Shown here: positions 7,425 to 15,673 of the stretch, one piece after another
How positions within the stretch are numbered: position 1 is the stretch's first letter
Layout: each line of letters opens with the position of its first letter
NCBI GenBank assembly: GCA_964584815.1
Contig: CAZPBO010000016.1
Coordinates: 1 to 38,722 of the forward strand
From: CAZPBO01 sp964584815
GTDB taxonomy: Bacteria > Planctomycetota > SKW154
Direction of reading: 5' to 3'
Length of the DNA stretch: 38,722 nt
Notes under the pieces: model-generated
What the model was told of the DNA's origin: nothing
What the model saw: only the letters and a program-made list of their open reading frames with translations
The model's database searches: none
Made by a program: the position numbers and the translations under genes

Positions 7425-8049
7425 TCTTGGGCTCCTTACCCTCTATCAGGCGTCTGATGTTGGATTTATGCCGTAGGATGACGAGCGTTGAAAGTGTGAG
7501 TGCGTAGACGGTGGCTGGTAGGATTTGTGGGGAGAAGTGGGGGGTAGGTCCGATGGTGAAGAAGGCGGCGATAAATGCGGCTGCGGATGATATGGACGCG
7601 ACCGATACGATGCGCCAGACAAGGAGAGTAACGACCCAGACTGCGGCGGCAACGGCAAGGGGCAGCGGTAGCAGCGCCGCCGTTGCACCAGCACCTGTTG
7701 CTACCCCCTTTCCCCCCCGCAGCCGCAGATAAAGGGGAAACATATGCCCGACAACTGCAGCACCCGCACACACCGCGCCGAAAAGATAGCCGCTCCCGCC
7801 AAGCCAGCCTGCCAGAACAAATCGCCCAAACAGAACGGGTCCTGCCCCTTTTGCGGCGTCAAGCACAAAAACGAGCACTCCCCATTTGCGCCCCAACGCC
7901 CGCGCAACATTGGTGGCACCGATGTTGCCGCTCCCCACACTGCGCAGGTCCACCCCTCTGATTCTGGCAAATATCACACCGAACGGAACAGAACCCACAA
8001 GATATGCGCCGATACCTGATACCACAACCCAGACAGCCTGTCCGCTCAT
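7387..8049 (-). CDS. plsY: Acyl-phosphate:glycerol-3-phosphate acyltransferase
   Basis: An integral membrane enzyme that transfers acyl groups from acyl phosphate to glycerol-3-phosphate, giving lysophosphatidate for phospholipid synthesis. The 220-residue protein has about six hydrophobic segments and the three PlsY motifs: GSGNIGATNV (39-48), RLRGGKGVATG (109-119) and C-terminal RHKSNIRRLIEG. The ATG at 8049 is chosen because it overlaps the stop of the preceding lipoprotein gene as ATGA and gives the family N terminus; a longer frame exists upstream but lacks family similarity. The C terminus extends slightly into coaX. Confidence 0.95.
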   Translation of the reverse strand: MSGQAVWVVVSGIGAYLVGSVPFGVIFARIRGVDLRSVGSGNIGATNVARALGRKWGVLVFVLDAAKGAGPVLFGRFVLAGWLGGSGYLFGAVCAGAAVVGHMFPLYLRLRGGKGVATGAGATAALLPLPLAVAAAVWVVTLLVWRIVSVASISSAAAFIAAFFTIGPTPHFSPQILPATVYALTLSTLVILRHKSNIRRLIEGKEPKIGKKSAPEASSG

Positions 8050-8576
8050 TTCTTCTTCGCCCGTTTTCTCTCTGGCATGCAGGTCAGCCCCGTGTAGCGG
8101 ATAGGGGAATGGAGCGGCAACTCCGCTTGAGGACGAACGGCGTGGAAATACCACACCCCAGAATCTGTCACCTTTGCAACGCCGAAGAGGTGCTCCAGCG
8201 CTTCGTTGGTTGTATAGGTTCCGATATACTCTGTCTTTTCATAATTGGGATTTGAAATAAAACGATATGTGCGACCGTAAGGGGTTATGCAACCTATCGG
8301 CACAAAATCTTTGTTTAGGACGACGAACCAGTCAAGCCGCTTCTCTTTATCGTGGTAATTTTTGCTGAAACAGCCGATGTAACCGAGATGACCGAGTTCT
8401 TTGTGGTAGACGGCAAGCCAGTGGTGGATTTCACGGTTCATCCAGTTTTGCCACGGTATCTCTTCTTTATGCATACCGAGAGGATAGTAGCCGCCTGGGG
8501 GTTGCTCTTCCACGCGTGCAGGCGTTATTGTGCAGCCAAAAGCCAGAAGCACAGCGGCAACCACACAAACACGCAT
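8046..8576 (-). CDS. Lipoprotein of unknown function
   Basis: A 176-residue precursor with a lipoprotein signal peptide and lipobox LAFGC (acylated Cys about residue 15). The mature domain is aromatic-rich, with repeated Tyr, Trp and Gly (GHLGYIGCFSKNYHDKEKR, TPYGRTYRF) and two further cysteines; no family is recognised. The ATG at 8576 has AAGGAGGG six bases upstream and is preferred over an adjacent TTG. It lies 56 nt after the PDZ-repeat gene and overlaps plsY by 4 nt, so it is co-transcribed with both envelope and lipid genes. Confidence 0.75.
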   Translation of the reverse strand: MRVCVVAAVLLAFGCTITPARVEEQPPGGYYPLGMHKEEIPWQNWMNREIHHWLAVYHKELGHLGYIGCFSKNYHDKEKRLDWFVVLNKDFVPIGCITPYGRTYRFISNPNYEKTEYIGTYTTNEALEHLFGVAKVTDSGVWYFHAVRPQAELPLHSPIRYTGLTCMPERKRAKKK

Positions 8577-8632
8577 CAAAGCCCTCCTTACTGCCCTATA
8601 TTTTGCGCAGGATATGCGCCGTCGTCAAGCCA

Positions 8633-11029
8633 TTATTTGTCAATGAAGACAGCATATCGGTTGCGCGTTTTTTTGCCGCCCTCTTTTCCCAGTATGATGG
8701 TGGCTTTGTTCTTACGCCCCGGGGCGGAATATGAGTCGTTGCCGGCAAGGTCAACCAGCGCTCCAAGTCCCATGCACTTCAAATACGGGTGTTCGCGGGC
8801 GCCGGGTTGCGATGACTTCGGCTTTGTGGTGTGGTAGGTGTCGTTTCCCTCCGCGTCAAGCAGCAGACCAAATGCGCCGTCGTTGCCCGCACCTTCAGTG
8901 AGCCATCCTCCACTGTAGCGGTCGTTGCCCTTCATATCCACAAGAACCCCTACGCCTAAGTCGTGCCCGCAACCCTGCGACACGCCCAAATACGCCGAAT
9001 AGTAGTCATCGCCGGCGTGGTCAAGCAGAACGCCTACCGCTATGTGGATACCAGCACCTTGAGAATAACGACCGCAGATATAATGGTCGCTGCCGCCACC
9101 GTCATACAAAATCCCCATCGCAAACCAATACGCCGAACCCTGACAGAAATAGTCCCCTATATAGATGTCGTGTCCGTTCTCATCAAGCAGGATACCGACA
9201 CCGCCTGCCGACCCTACAGGACTCTTGTAAGGACGGATACCGTATCCAAATCCTTGAGAAAGGGAGAGGGTGGCACGCTTTGGGTCGCGGAAGTCAGGCT
9301 CATTGCCGGCAGTTATGTAGGTATCGTTGCCCCAACTGTCAAGCAAAAGACCGACACCGCGGGGAAGTCCCACGCCTTGAGCGAAGGTGTGGGCGCTGTA
9401 GCGGTCGCAGGATGTGAGGGGGGAGTCTTTTTTGCGTTTGCGCGTCTGGATGTCGGCGAGGATAGCGATGCCGAAGATGGCGGCGCCTTGGCAGAACCTG
9501 TCGGCACTGTATATATCGCTGCCCGAAAGGTCGGCAAGGAGCGAAACCCCGCCTACCGCGGCGCCCTGTGTCACCATCCCGCCAAGATAGTGGTCATTCC
9601 CTTTTATGTCAAGCAGAACGGAGATACCGCCGACCGCCGCCGCACCACCCGCACCGCCAAAATCGTATGTGTCATCACCCCCAGCATCTATCACCACACA
9701 AACAGGCTGGGTAATGTTGGCTGTCGCCACAGGATAGGCATAAATGTCATCACCCCCAACATCTATTATCAGCGCGAACCTTCCCGTATAGACATTGCGC
9801 CCCGCACCACCTACGACCACCTTCCCCAAAGGACTCTCGCCATAAAAGAGCACATCGCCAGTGACCCCTTCAGGCTTTCTTTTGGGCGGCGGTTGTTCCT
9901 TGGCGCTTTTTATCACCGCCTTTATAGTGGTTGGTTCAAGGAGCGAGAATATCTCATCGGCGGCGGAGAAGAGCGCTGTGTAGTTGACCTTATAGGATAG
10001 AGGGAAGAGTTTGAAGAAGAGTTTTTCATCAATGTCGGCACGGCGCACAAGCGCGGTGGCGGCTTTCAAAAACTGACGACGCTCTTCTTTGCTCAAACCG
10101 CTGAAGGCTTTCTCCACCTTCTTGCGCGCTTCCTCCATCGCCGACAGGAACTTCTCAAGCGTGAATTCCGCGTCACGCTTGCGCACCTGCTCCTGTATCG
10201 GACAGTCCAGCATATCCGCAGCACGCCCCAGAAGTTTGCCAAAGTCCTGGCGATATGTGTTTACAACGAGTTTAAGATGCCCCACCAAATGCTCTGCCAG
10301 AAGCGGGGTTTTTGTGGGGTTGCGCAGACCAAACATCACCTCGCTCAGAAAATGGGGGTGGGGATAGACTTTTTTGCCGACTTTTATCGGCGCGAATGGG
10401 CGTATCGTCACCCCGTAAATTGCCCGCAACTGCTCCGCCAACTCGTCCTGCAGACCGTTGTTGCGAATCGTTGAGTCAAGCGCGGATAGTTCCTCAAATC
10501 CTAACTGCTCAAACTCACCGTGCTCCCGTGGCTCAACAGGCACAGGGTAGTCCGCAAGGGTGAGGGTGACCTCACTTATATTCTGTCCGCGGCGGACTTT
10601 AAGGGTGATGGTATCGCCTGGTTTCTTGGAGAGAATAGCGCGTGAGAACCAAGCACGAGCATTGCTCTGCGGGATGTTTTTGCTGTCGGCGGCTAATATT
10701 ATGTCGCCTTTTTTCAGTCCCGCTTTTTGCGCTGCGCCACCGTCAACCACCGACACCACCCTTAACCCCACCACCTTTTTGCCATCCTTTACCTCTTCGG
10801 TTCTGACGCCCATATAAGCGGGTTTGCGGAAACGCACTATCTCTGATATGTCCTTTATACCGATGCCACGCCAGAGCGCTTTCCGGAGCGGTCGCCAGGC
10901 GGTGTTTTCTGGTGGAGGTAGAGGACGCTCCGCGCTCCACCGAAAACGCGGCTTTTTCTTACCGTCCTTATCCTGTGCCAAAACGGCAACGCAGGCAGCA
11001 AGCAGAACCACAAGCGGCAGAAACCGCAT
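8633..11029 (-). CDS. Secreted PDZ protein with twelve Asp-Gly-Asp-Tyr repeats
   Basis: A 798-residue exported protein. Residues 1-19 form a signal peptide ending AVLAQ. Residues about 72-160 form a PDZ domain (YMGVRTEEV, then AGLKKGDIILAADSK). Residues 170-415 are of unknown fold, partly helical. Residues about 418-770 hold twelve tandem units of about 25-35 residues built on [V/I]G[I/L]LLD..G.D.Y, often followed by QGA. Examples are DVGGDDIY 423-430, DIKGNDHY 474-481, DMKGNDRY 698-705 and DLAGNDSY 760-767. The fifth unit is degenerate and carries a Lys/Arg-rich insertion at 527-540. The regular Asp/Tyr pattern suggests a metal-binding solenoid, but the period is much longer than the nine residues of RTX toxins. 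A GAGGAGGTGAGCG site precedes the ATG. Confidence 0.82.
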   Translation of the reverse strand: MRFLPLVVLLAACVAVLAQDKDGKKKPRFRWSAERPLPPPENTAWRPLRKALWRGIGIKDISEIVRFRKPAYMGVRTEEVKDGKKVVGLRVVSVVDGGAAQKAGLKKGDIILAADSKNIPQSNARAWFSRAILSKKPGDTITLKVRRGQNISEVTLTLADYPVPVEPREHGEFEQLGFEELSALDSTIRNNGLQDELAEQLRAIYGVTIRPFAPIKVGKKVYPHPHFLSEVMFGLRNPTKTPLLAEHLVGHLKLVVNTYRQDFGKLLGRAADMLDCPIQEQVRKRDAEFTLEKFLSAMEEARKKVEKAFSGLSKEERRQFLKAATALVRRADIDEKLFFKLFPLSYKVNYTALFSAADEIFSLLEPTTIKAVIKSAKEQPPPKRKPEGVTGDVLFYGESPLGKVVVGGAGRNVYTGRFALIIDVGGDDIYAYPVATANITQPVCVVIDAGGDDTYDFGGAGGAAAVGGISVLLDIKGNDHYLGGMVTQGAAVGGVSLLADLSGSDIYSADRFCQGAAIFGIAILADIQTRKRKKDSPLTSCDRYSAHTFAQGVGLPRGVGLLLDSWGNDTYITAGNEPDFRDPKRATLSLSQGFGYGIRPYKSPVGSAGGVGILLDENGHDIYIGDYFCQGSAYWFAMGILYDGGGSDHYICGRYSQGAGIHIAVGVLLDHAGDDYYSAYLGVSQGCGHDLGVGVLVDMKGNDRYSGGWLTEGAGNDGAFGLLLDAEGNDTYHTTKPKSSQPGAREHPYLKCMGLGALVDLAGNDSYSAPGRKNKATIILGKEGGKKTRNRYAVFIDK

Positions 11030-11032
11030 CGC

Positions 11033-11866
11033 TCACCTCCTCATATGGTCTATCACATCAAGCGCCCACCAGTTGTAGAAGAGCACAACAGGTAGCGCAA
11101 GAAGAAACGCAACCGTCGCAAAGAAAGAGTAAAACCCCAGTCCCAGAAGGAAGAATGTCCAGAAAAGCCCGACCGCCGTCAGACCGCCCAAGAGAAGCCC
11201 GTTGTAGAAGTTGCGCTCAAGCGACAGAATGCGCTCACAGACTTTGTAGAGCATCCACGGTAGAAGTCCCACAAAGATGATGAAGTAAAAAAGACGCAGT
11301 ATAACGGAATGGCTGCGGATGGCACAGGAGAGGAACCGCAAATCAAACACCGACTTGTCCATCGCTTCCTGAACCGAAACGGTGGCGACGCGCCCTTTCT
11401 TTGTGTCAACAACGGCAGTAAAGGAGTAGCCGAGACGGTTGGCGGTGTCTGTTTTTTTTGTCTTTACCGAAAGCAGGGCGTCGGCGTTGCGGCTTTCAAG
11501 CAGCGCTTTTGTCTCCTTGGGCTCAAGGAGCCTCTTCAGCGCCGACTTGAGCAACTCGCCTATGGAAGGGTCTTTGACCTTCTCCTTCTTGAGGAGGACA
11601 ACATCAAATCGTCCACTTGTGGTGAAGGCGTTTCTGATGAGATAGGTGATGCGTCCTGTGCCGTCGCCGCGAACAGGCAGCATAAGCAGTCTGCCTGATG
11701 GTATCTTTTTTGAGAGGGACTGCTGAAGTTTCTGGGCGGCGGACTCAACCAGCACCTCATCGTAAAGCGGTAGTGCCGGCGGACGCTGGCTCAAATAGCG
11801 CCAAAGGAGATAGACCCCCATCCCGCCTGCACCCACCGCGACAGCCACAAGAACCCATTTAATCAT
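11033..11866 (-). CDS. Membrane protein with CsgG-like soluble domain, unknown function
   Basis: A 277-residue protein. Residues about 4-23 form an N-terminal membrane anchor. A soluble domain follows (about 50-180), containing RLLMLPVRGDGTGR and ESRNADALLSVKTK, which loosely resembles the fold of CsgG/LpoB-type lipoproteins. The C-terminal third (about 187-270) has three hydrophobic helices. Topology suggests the soluble domain lies on one side of the inner membrane between two membrane regions. A GAAGGAAGG ribosome binding site precedes the ATG at 11866, which overlaps the SPFH-propeller gene by 8 nt. It ends three bases before the PDZ-repeat gene. The close coupling suggests a shared role with both neighbours; the function is unknown. 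Confidence 0.72.
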   Translation of the reverse strand: MIKWVLVAVAVGAGGMGVYLLWRYLSQRPPALPLYDEVLVESAAQKLQQSLSKKIPSGRLLMLPVRGDGTGRITYLIRNAFTTSGRFDVVLLKKEKVKDPSIGELLKSALKRLLEPKETKALLESRNADALLSVKTKKTDTANRLGYSFTAVVDTKKGRVATVSVQEAMDKSVFDLRFLSCAIRSHSVILRLFYFIIFVGLLPWMLYKVCERILSLERNFYNGLLLGGLTAVGLFWTFFLLGLGFYSFFATVAFLLALPVVLFYNWWALDVIDHMRR

Positions 11867-13397
11867 CGCTTCCTTCCTTCAGCAGGCAGATATCGTATAC
11901 TTCATCAGGCAGCGTCAGTTTTTGGGGGGAAAGTTTCTTGTCGGTTTGCCAGACATAAAGGGTTTTGAGCCCGTAACCGACGCCGAAGATAAGGTCGCTT
12001 GCACCCGCCACCCACCTTATCCGCTCCCCACAGACGAACTCCACCGCATCCCGCACAAGCAGCGTTACCGCCCTCACACCCTCTGTGCGCGCACCAACAA
12101 GCACAGCATCTCCTCTTCCCAGCTCCGCTAAAGCCAGACTGTAGACCTTAGCCCCCATTTCATACCAAGTGAGCGTTGACTCCTTCAGTTTTAAGAAATA
12201 GAGTCTGCCATTGTTGGTGCCCGCCACCAGAAACGGCGGGGCGAAAAGAAGCGCGTTGACGGGAGAGGTTGTTTCAAAGAGCGTTTGGGGGGGATGTGCA
12301 AAGCGCATAACCCTGTTTGTGGAGGCGAAGAAGACGGAGGAGCCGTCAGATGTGACGCCGCGGCAGGGCTGGTGCTGCACCACCTCTGCCTTGCCGCCTG
12401 CGATATTCCAACGCACAAGCCCAAACTGGCTGTGGCTGGCGAAGACCGAGTCGCCTACTATGCAGGCGGCATTGAAGCCGTGGCGCCCCTCTTCAAACGG
12501 ATATTCCTTGAGCAGGGAAAGGTCGGTGGCAAGCATTCTCACCCCATCTGGTGCGCCAACAAGTAGAACGGTTTTTCCGTTGTGCTGGGCGAGCCTGACG
12601 GAGCGAACAGGCGCTTTCGGCTTGAAGTGGTTCGGGGCAAGGCGGGCGTTTGCGGCATCGGGCGCGTGTAGAGCCATTACCCCCGACGCGGTGGCGCAGA
12701 ACAGGACTTTTGCCCGCGTGAGTCCCTTTGTGCGCAGACCCGCGGCGATTCTGAGCGCTTCATCGGTGGAGACGCCGCATTGTTCTTTTATGCGCCTGAC
12801 AGCGGCGACCTTGCGCTCCGCCTCCTCTTCCGCACGACGCAACTCCTCATATGCCGCCCCACCAAAGCGCACCGAAACAACCTGCCGCAGCAGCAGCCCA
12901 TATTTGAAGCAGAGACGCTCTGATGCCTCACGCACCGCCGTCTCTATGGCGTTTTCTCCCTCCGCGCCGAAGAAGAGCGACCGCGCATCCATCTTCTCAA
13001 GGTGCCTGCGCAGACAGGGCAGAAGCGCCTCTTTGGTCAGACGCTGCAACAGGGCGATATCCACCTCTTCCCGTGCGGTGAGCAGGTCAGAGCAGAGCGT
13101 GTCAAGAGAGTCGCGGTCAACGCTGATGAGGAGTTTGATGTTAAGTTGAAAATCTGTAGCGTCAGAGCAGCGCAGGTTCTCCAGTTGAACGGGCACCTCA
13201 ACACCGATGTCGCGCACAAGCAGCATTCCTTCTTGCAGTCGGCGGGACGGTGCGAGACGCCACTGCTCTTTTTCTTTCAGAAAGAGCAGCACCCCTTCTG
13301 GGGGGTCGGGACGCCGAAGGAGTGGCAGTTGGGATGCTCTTGCCGCCACCGCTTTTCCTTCAGCCAAATCTGCAAGAATCTCTCTTATCTCCTTCAT
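11859..13397 (-). CDS. SPFH/band-7-like domain fused to a beta-propeller
   Basis: A 512-residue protein with no signal peptide or membrane helix. Residues about 35-180 look like an SPFH (stomatin/prohibitin) domain: EGMLLVRDIGVEVPVQL (56-72), then alternating strands and a helix ending GLLLRQVVSVRFGG. Residues 180-205 are a short charged coiled coil (EELRRAEEEAERKVAAVRR). Residues about 228-505 show repeated four-strand blocks such as VLLVGAPDGV, FLVAGTNNGRLYFL and AVLVGARTEGVRAV, typical of a WD40/PQQ-like propeller. GGAAGGAGAA precedes the ATG. SPFH proteins usually sit on membranes through an N-terminal anchor, which is missing; the co-encoded membrane protein could supply attachment. The fold assignments are by pattern, not by search. 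Confidence 0.68.
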   Translation of the reverse strand: MKEIREILADLAEGKAVAARASQLPLLRRPDPPEGVLLFLKEKEQWRLAPSRRLQEGMLLVRDIGVEVPVQLENLRCSDATDFQLNIKLLISVDRDSLDTLCSDLLTAREEVDIALLQRLTKEALLPCLRRHLEKMDARSLFFGAEGENAIETAVREASERLCFKYGLLLRQVVSVRFGGAAYEELRRAEEEAERKVAAVRRIKEQCGVSTDEALRIAAGLRTKGLTRAKVLFCATASGVMALHAPDAANARLAPNHFKPKAPVRSVRLAQHNGKTVLLVGAPDGVRMLATDLSLLKEYPFEEGRHGFNAACIVGDSVFASHSQFGLVRWNIAGGKAEVVQHQPCRGVTSDGSSVFFASTNRVMRFAHPPQTLFETTSPVNALLFAPPFLVAGTNNGRLYFLKLKESTLTWYEMGAKVYSLALAELGRGDAVLVGARTEGVRAVTLLVRDAVEFVCGERIRWVAGASDLIFGVGYGLKTLYVWQTDKKLSPQKLTLPDEVYDICLLKEGSDD

Positions 13398-13406
13398 TTC
13401 TCCTTC

Positions 13407-13685
13407 CTACAGAAGGAAGCGATATTTTGCGCGACCGATTTTGACGGCTCTTCCTGTTTTGCGTAGATGCCACAGTGCTGAACGCACTCTGTGTTTCCAG
13501 CGCAGGCACTTTGTGCCTGTCTGGACTTCCAAGTCGCTTGCCGCAAGGAGCCCCAACCCTTCGCGCCGTTTATAGACCCATTCATAAAGGTCTGCCAAGG
13601 AGACAACCTCAAGCCCCCGCTCCGCCACCACCGCGAGAACCGAGTCGGTGTAACTCTCATCTGCCGACAAGTATTTCGTCCTCAT
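13407..13685 (-). CDS. Small winged-helix-like protein
   Basis: A basic protein of about 92 residues. The pattern SLADLYEWVYKRRE followed by WKHRVRSALWHLRKTGRAV and KYRFLL resembles a winged helix: a recognition-type helix with R..S.L..L...G, then a two-strand wing. This is seen in Mrr-N-type and other small DNA-binding domains. The start is uncertain. The ATG at 13685 overlaps the FG-GAP gene by 29 nt and has no obvious ribosome binding site; an in-frame TTG at 13670 has GAGG nine bases upstream. It ends 9 nt before the SPFH gene. It could regulate its own operon, but that is inference. Confidence 0.6.
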   Translation of the reverse strand: MRTKYLSADESYTDSVLAVVAERGLEVVSLADLYEWVYKRREGLGLLAASDLEVQTGTKCLRWKHRVRSALWHLRKTGRAVKIGRAKYRFLL

Positions 13686-15654
13686 AAAGGTTGCCGAAGA
13701 AAAGGTCGGTTTTACCGTCACCGTTTAAGTCACCTGTCGCAACGCAGAGGGTGGTGTCAGTTTTGGTAGGCAGGTTCAGAGGGGTGGCGTCAAAAAGGCG
13801 CCCGTTCCATAAAACCCAGAGACGGTTCTGACCACGGTTGGCAAGGGCTATATAGGTGTTTGCGTTTATAGTGAGAGTGGTGAGGGCTTCTGTTCTTTCT
13901 TTCTGCGATGGCAGGGTTGTGGCTTCTGAGAAGGAGGCGTTGCCGTCGTTTAAGAGCAGCAGGTTTGAGTCGTTTCTGGCGAGCAGGATGTCGGTGTCAC
14001 CGTCGCCGTCAGCGTCTAACGCGCAGGCGCAGTTTGAAGCCGCGCCGTCAGGTAGCGTTGCCTCCGTAAAAGAGCCGCTGCCGTCGTTCAAGAACACCGC
14101 ATCTCCCTCGCAAGAGCAGGCGTATACATCCACATTGCCATCGTTGTTGAAGTCCGCAAGAAGGAGATGTTTGAATTCGCGTGTGCTTATGGGGTTCTGT
14201 GCGAGTGAGAAGTTGCCGGGGTTGGTTTGGGAGTTGAGCCAAAGGAGAAGCCCATCCCGCCTTGCGGTGAGTATATCAGCGGCGCCGTCACCGTTTATGT
14301 CACATATCGCTAAGGCGTTTGTCTTCGTCGCCCCCTGCAGTTCCATCCAGTCTGAACCGTTGTTTGTGGAGAACCACTCTCCTTCCTGCCCACCCACAAG
14401 CAGGTCCAATGTTGTATCACCGTTCAGGTCTCCAACAGCAACAGCGGTTATCTCTGTGTTGAGGGAGAGCCAGTTGTATGAAGGTGGGGTGGCGTAGTTG
14501 ATGACGGCGGCGTCGGAGGCGCATCCTGCCAGAATCTCGTCTGCACCGTCTGAATCAATGTCCCCTGATACCGCGGCGTTTGTTCCTATATTCGCCGTCA
14601 CAGAAGCGCCCGCATCCAGCACATCAGCGGTGTTGTCAAGATTGAAGGTTATGGTGTTGACACAGTCGCCGTCGGTCTGAGAGTCCGAGACAGAAAGCCG
14701 CACCGAAAGGTTCGGCACAAATACGCTCCCTAAGTCTGTAACGCTGTCCCAGACAATATAATGTTCCTGACCGCAACGCAGTTTTATGTCGGTGTCATCT
14801 CCCACATAGTTGAGAAGCACCTCCACCGAAACTCCTGTTGTGCCGTCGGTGAAAGAGAGCCAGCCAGATGTGGATGTCGTCTGGGTTGACGCGATAAGGT
14901 TGGTTTTGTCCTTGTCAGAGTAGAGTTCCAGATTGTATGTTCCTGCGGGGTTCTCGTAGAGTTTGACATAGACATATCCGTTTGGGTCTGTGTAGGTGTT
15001 GAGCGTTATGTTGCGCAGCGACCAGTAGGAGAGTTGGTCAGATTCGTCGTTTTCTTCCTGTAGGGAAGAGTTGAGAGAGGTGGTCTCATCTCCTCCTGCG
15101 GTTTCGTCAACAGTGCCGTTCAACCATTGGCTTATTCCGCAGTCAAACTGAACGCCGACAGAGACGGCATCGCCATCTTCGTCGTATGCGAGGTAGCGTA
15201 TCACCAAATTTCCGCCGGCTTTGAGGTAGTCAAGGAGGAGGGCTTGCGGCGCGGTGTTCTGGGAGTTGTTGACAATAAATGGACCCACAACGGCAGGGGT
15301 GCCGACCTTCTCGCCCAAAGGCACCACCCGTAAGAGCGTGTTGATGGAGACGCCCTGAATGTCGGCGAGGCTGTCCCAGGCGAATGTATGGGTGACACCA
15401 TCGGGGGAAGCGGAGATGTTCTGGGTCGGCTCGCCGCCTGCGCCACGCGTGCAAGTGCGCCAAACTGCGCCACCATCTGTGGAAAACTCCACCCTCACCG
15501 ACGCATGCGCCTTCTTGTAGTAGAGTTTATATGTGATAAGAACATTGTGAGAGCAGAGCCCGGGATTGTCTACTTCAGCGGATGGCTTTTCGCGTTCGTG
15601 TTTGCCACAACCGATAAGAAGTCCCACGACTGCAAAAGGCAGCAACCACCGCAC
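13657..15654 (-). CDS. FG-GAP/VCBS beta-propeller lipoprotein
   Basis: A 665-residue lipoprotein with signal peptide MRWLLPFAVVGLLIGCG (acylated Cys 16). The N-terminal half has two fibronectin- or Ig-like stretches sharing W-D-S and a following hydrophobic block (FAWDSLADIQGV, IVWDSVTDLGSV). The C-terminal 300 residues are an FG-GAP/VCBS-type propeller with calcium-loop motifs DIDSDGADE, DLNGDTTLD, DINGDGAAD, DFNNDGNVD, DADGDGDTD and DLNGDGKTD, plus one degenerate blade, about seven in all. Such proteins are usually surface adhesins or ligand binders. The GTG at 15654 is chosen because it begins the signal peptide and follows GGGGGGTGG; the longer upstream frame overlaps the preceding gene. 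The gap to that gene is 19 nt. Confidence 0.82.
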   Translation of the reverse strand: MRWLLPFAVVGLLIGCGKHEREKPSAEVDNPGLCSHNVLITYKLYYKKAHASVRVEFSTDGGAVWRTCTRGAGGEPTQNISASPDGVTHTFAWDSLADIQGVSINTLLRVVPLGEKVGTPAVVGPFIVNNSQNTAPQALLLDYLKAGGNLVIRYLAYDEDGDAVSVGVQFDCGISQWLNGTVDETAGGDETTSLNSSLQEENDESDQLSYWSLRNITLNTYTDPNGYVYVKLYENPAGTYNLELYSDKDKTNLIASTQTTSTSGWLSFTDGTTGVSVEVLLNYVGDDTDIKLRCGQEHYIVWDSVTDLGSVFVPNLSVRLSVSDSQTDGDCVNTITFNLDNTADVLDAGASVTANIGTNAAVSGDIDSDGADEILAGCASDAAVINYATPPSYNWLSLNTEITAVAVGDLNGDTTLDLLVGGQEGEWFSTNNGSDWMELQGATKTNALAICDINGDGAADILTARRDGLLLWLNSQTNPGNFSLAQNPISTREFKHLLLADFNNDGNVDVYACSCEGDAVFLNDGSGSFTEATLPDGAASNCACALDADGDGDTDILLARNDSNLLLLNDGNASFSEATTLPSQKERTEALTTLTINANTYIALANRGQNRLWVLWNGRLFDATPLNLPTKTDTTLCVATGDLNGDGKTDLFFGNLYEDEILVGR

Positions 15655-15673
15655 CGCACCACCCCCCAATGCC

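Noticed and set aside
8605..8619. Hairpin GCGCA-GGATA-TGCGC between the PDZ-repeat gene and the lipoprotein gene
   Set aside because: The stem is only 5 bp and in the direction of transcription it is followed by A's, not T's, so it is not a terminator.
9733..9763. RTX-type calcium repeats in the PDZ protein
   Set aside because: The GGDD.Y motifs look similar, but the repeat period is about 26 residues and the GGxGxDxUx nonapeptide is absent.
8963..10000. A 345-codon open frame on the plus strand
   Set aside because: It is antisense to the repeat region of the PDZ protein. Its repeated composition mirrors the Asp/Tyr repeats, and it has no ribosome binding site or recognisable domain.
12211..13149. 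A 312-codon open frame on the plus strand
   Set aside because: It is antisense to the SPFH-propeller gene, rich in Ser/Arg/Ala as expected for a mirror frame in GC-rich DNA, with no motif and no start signal.
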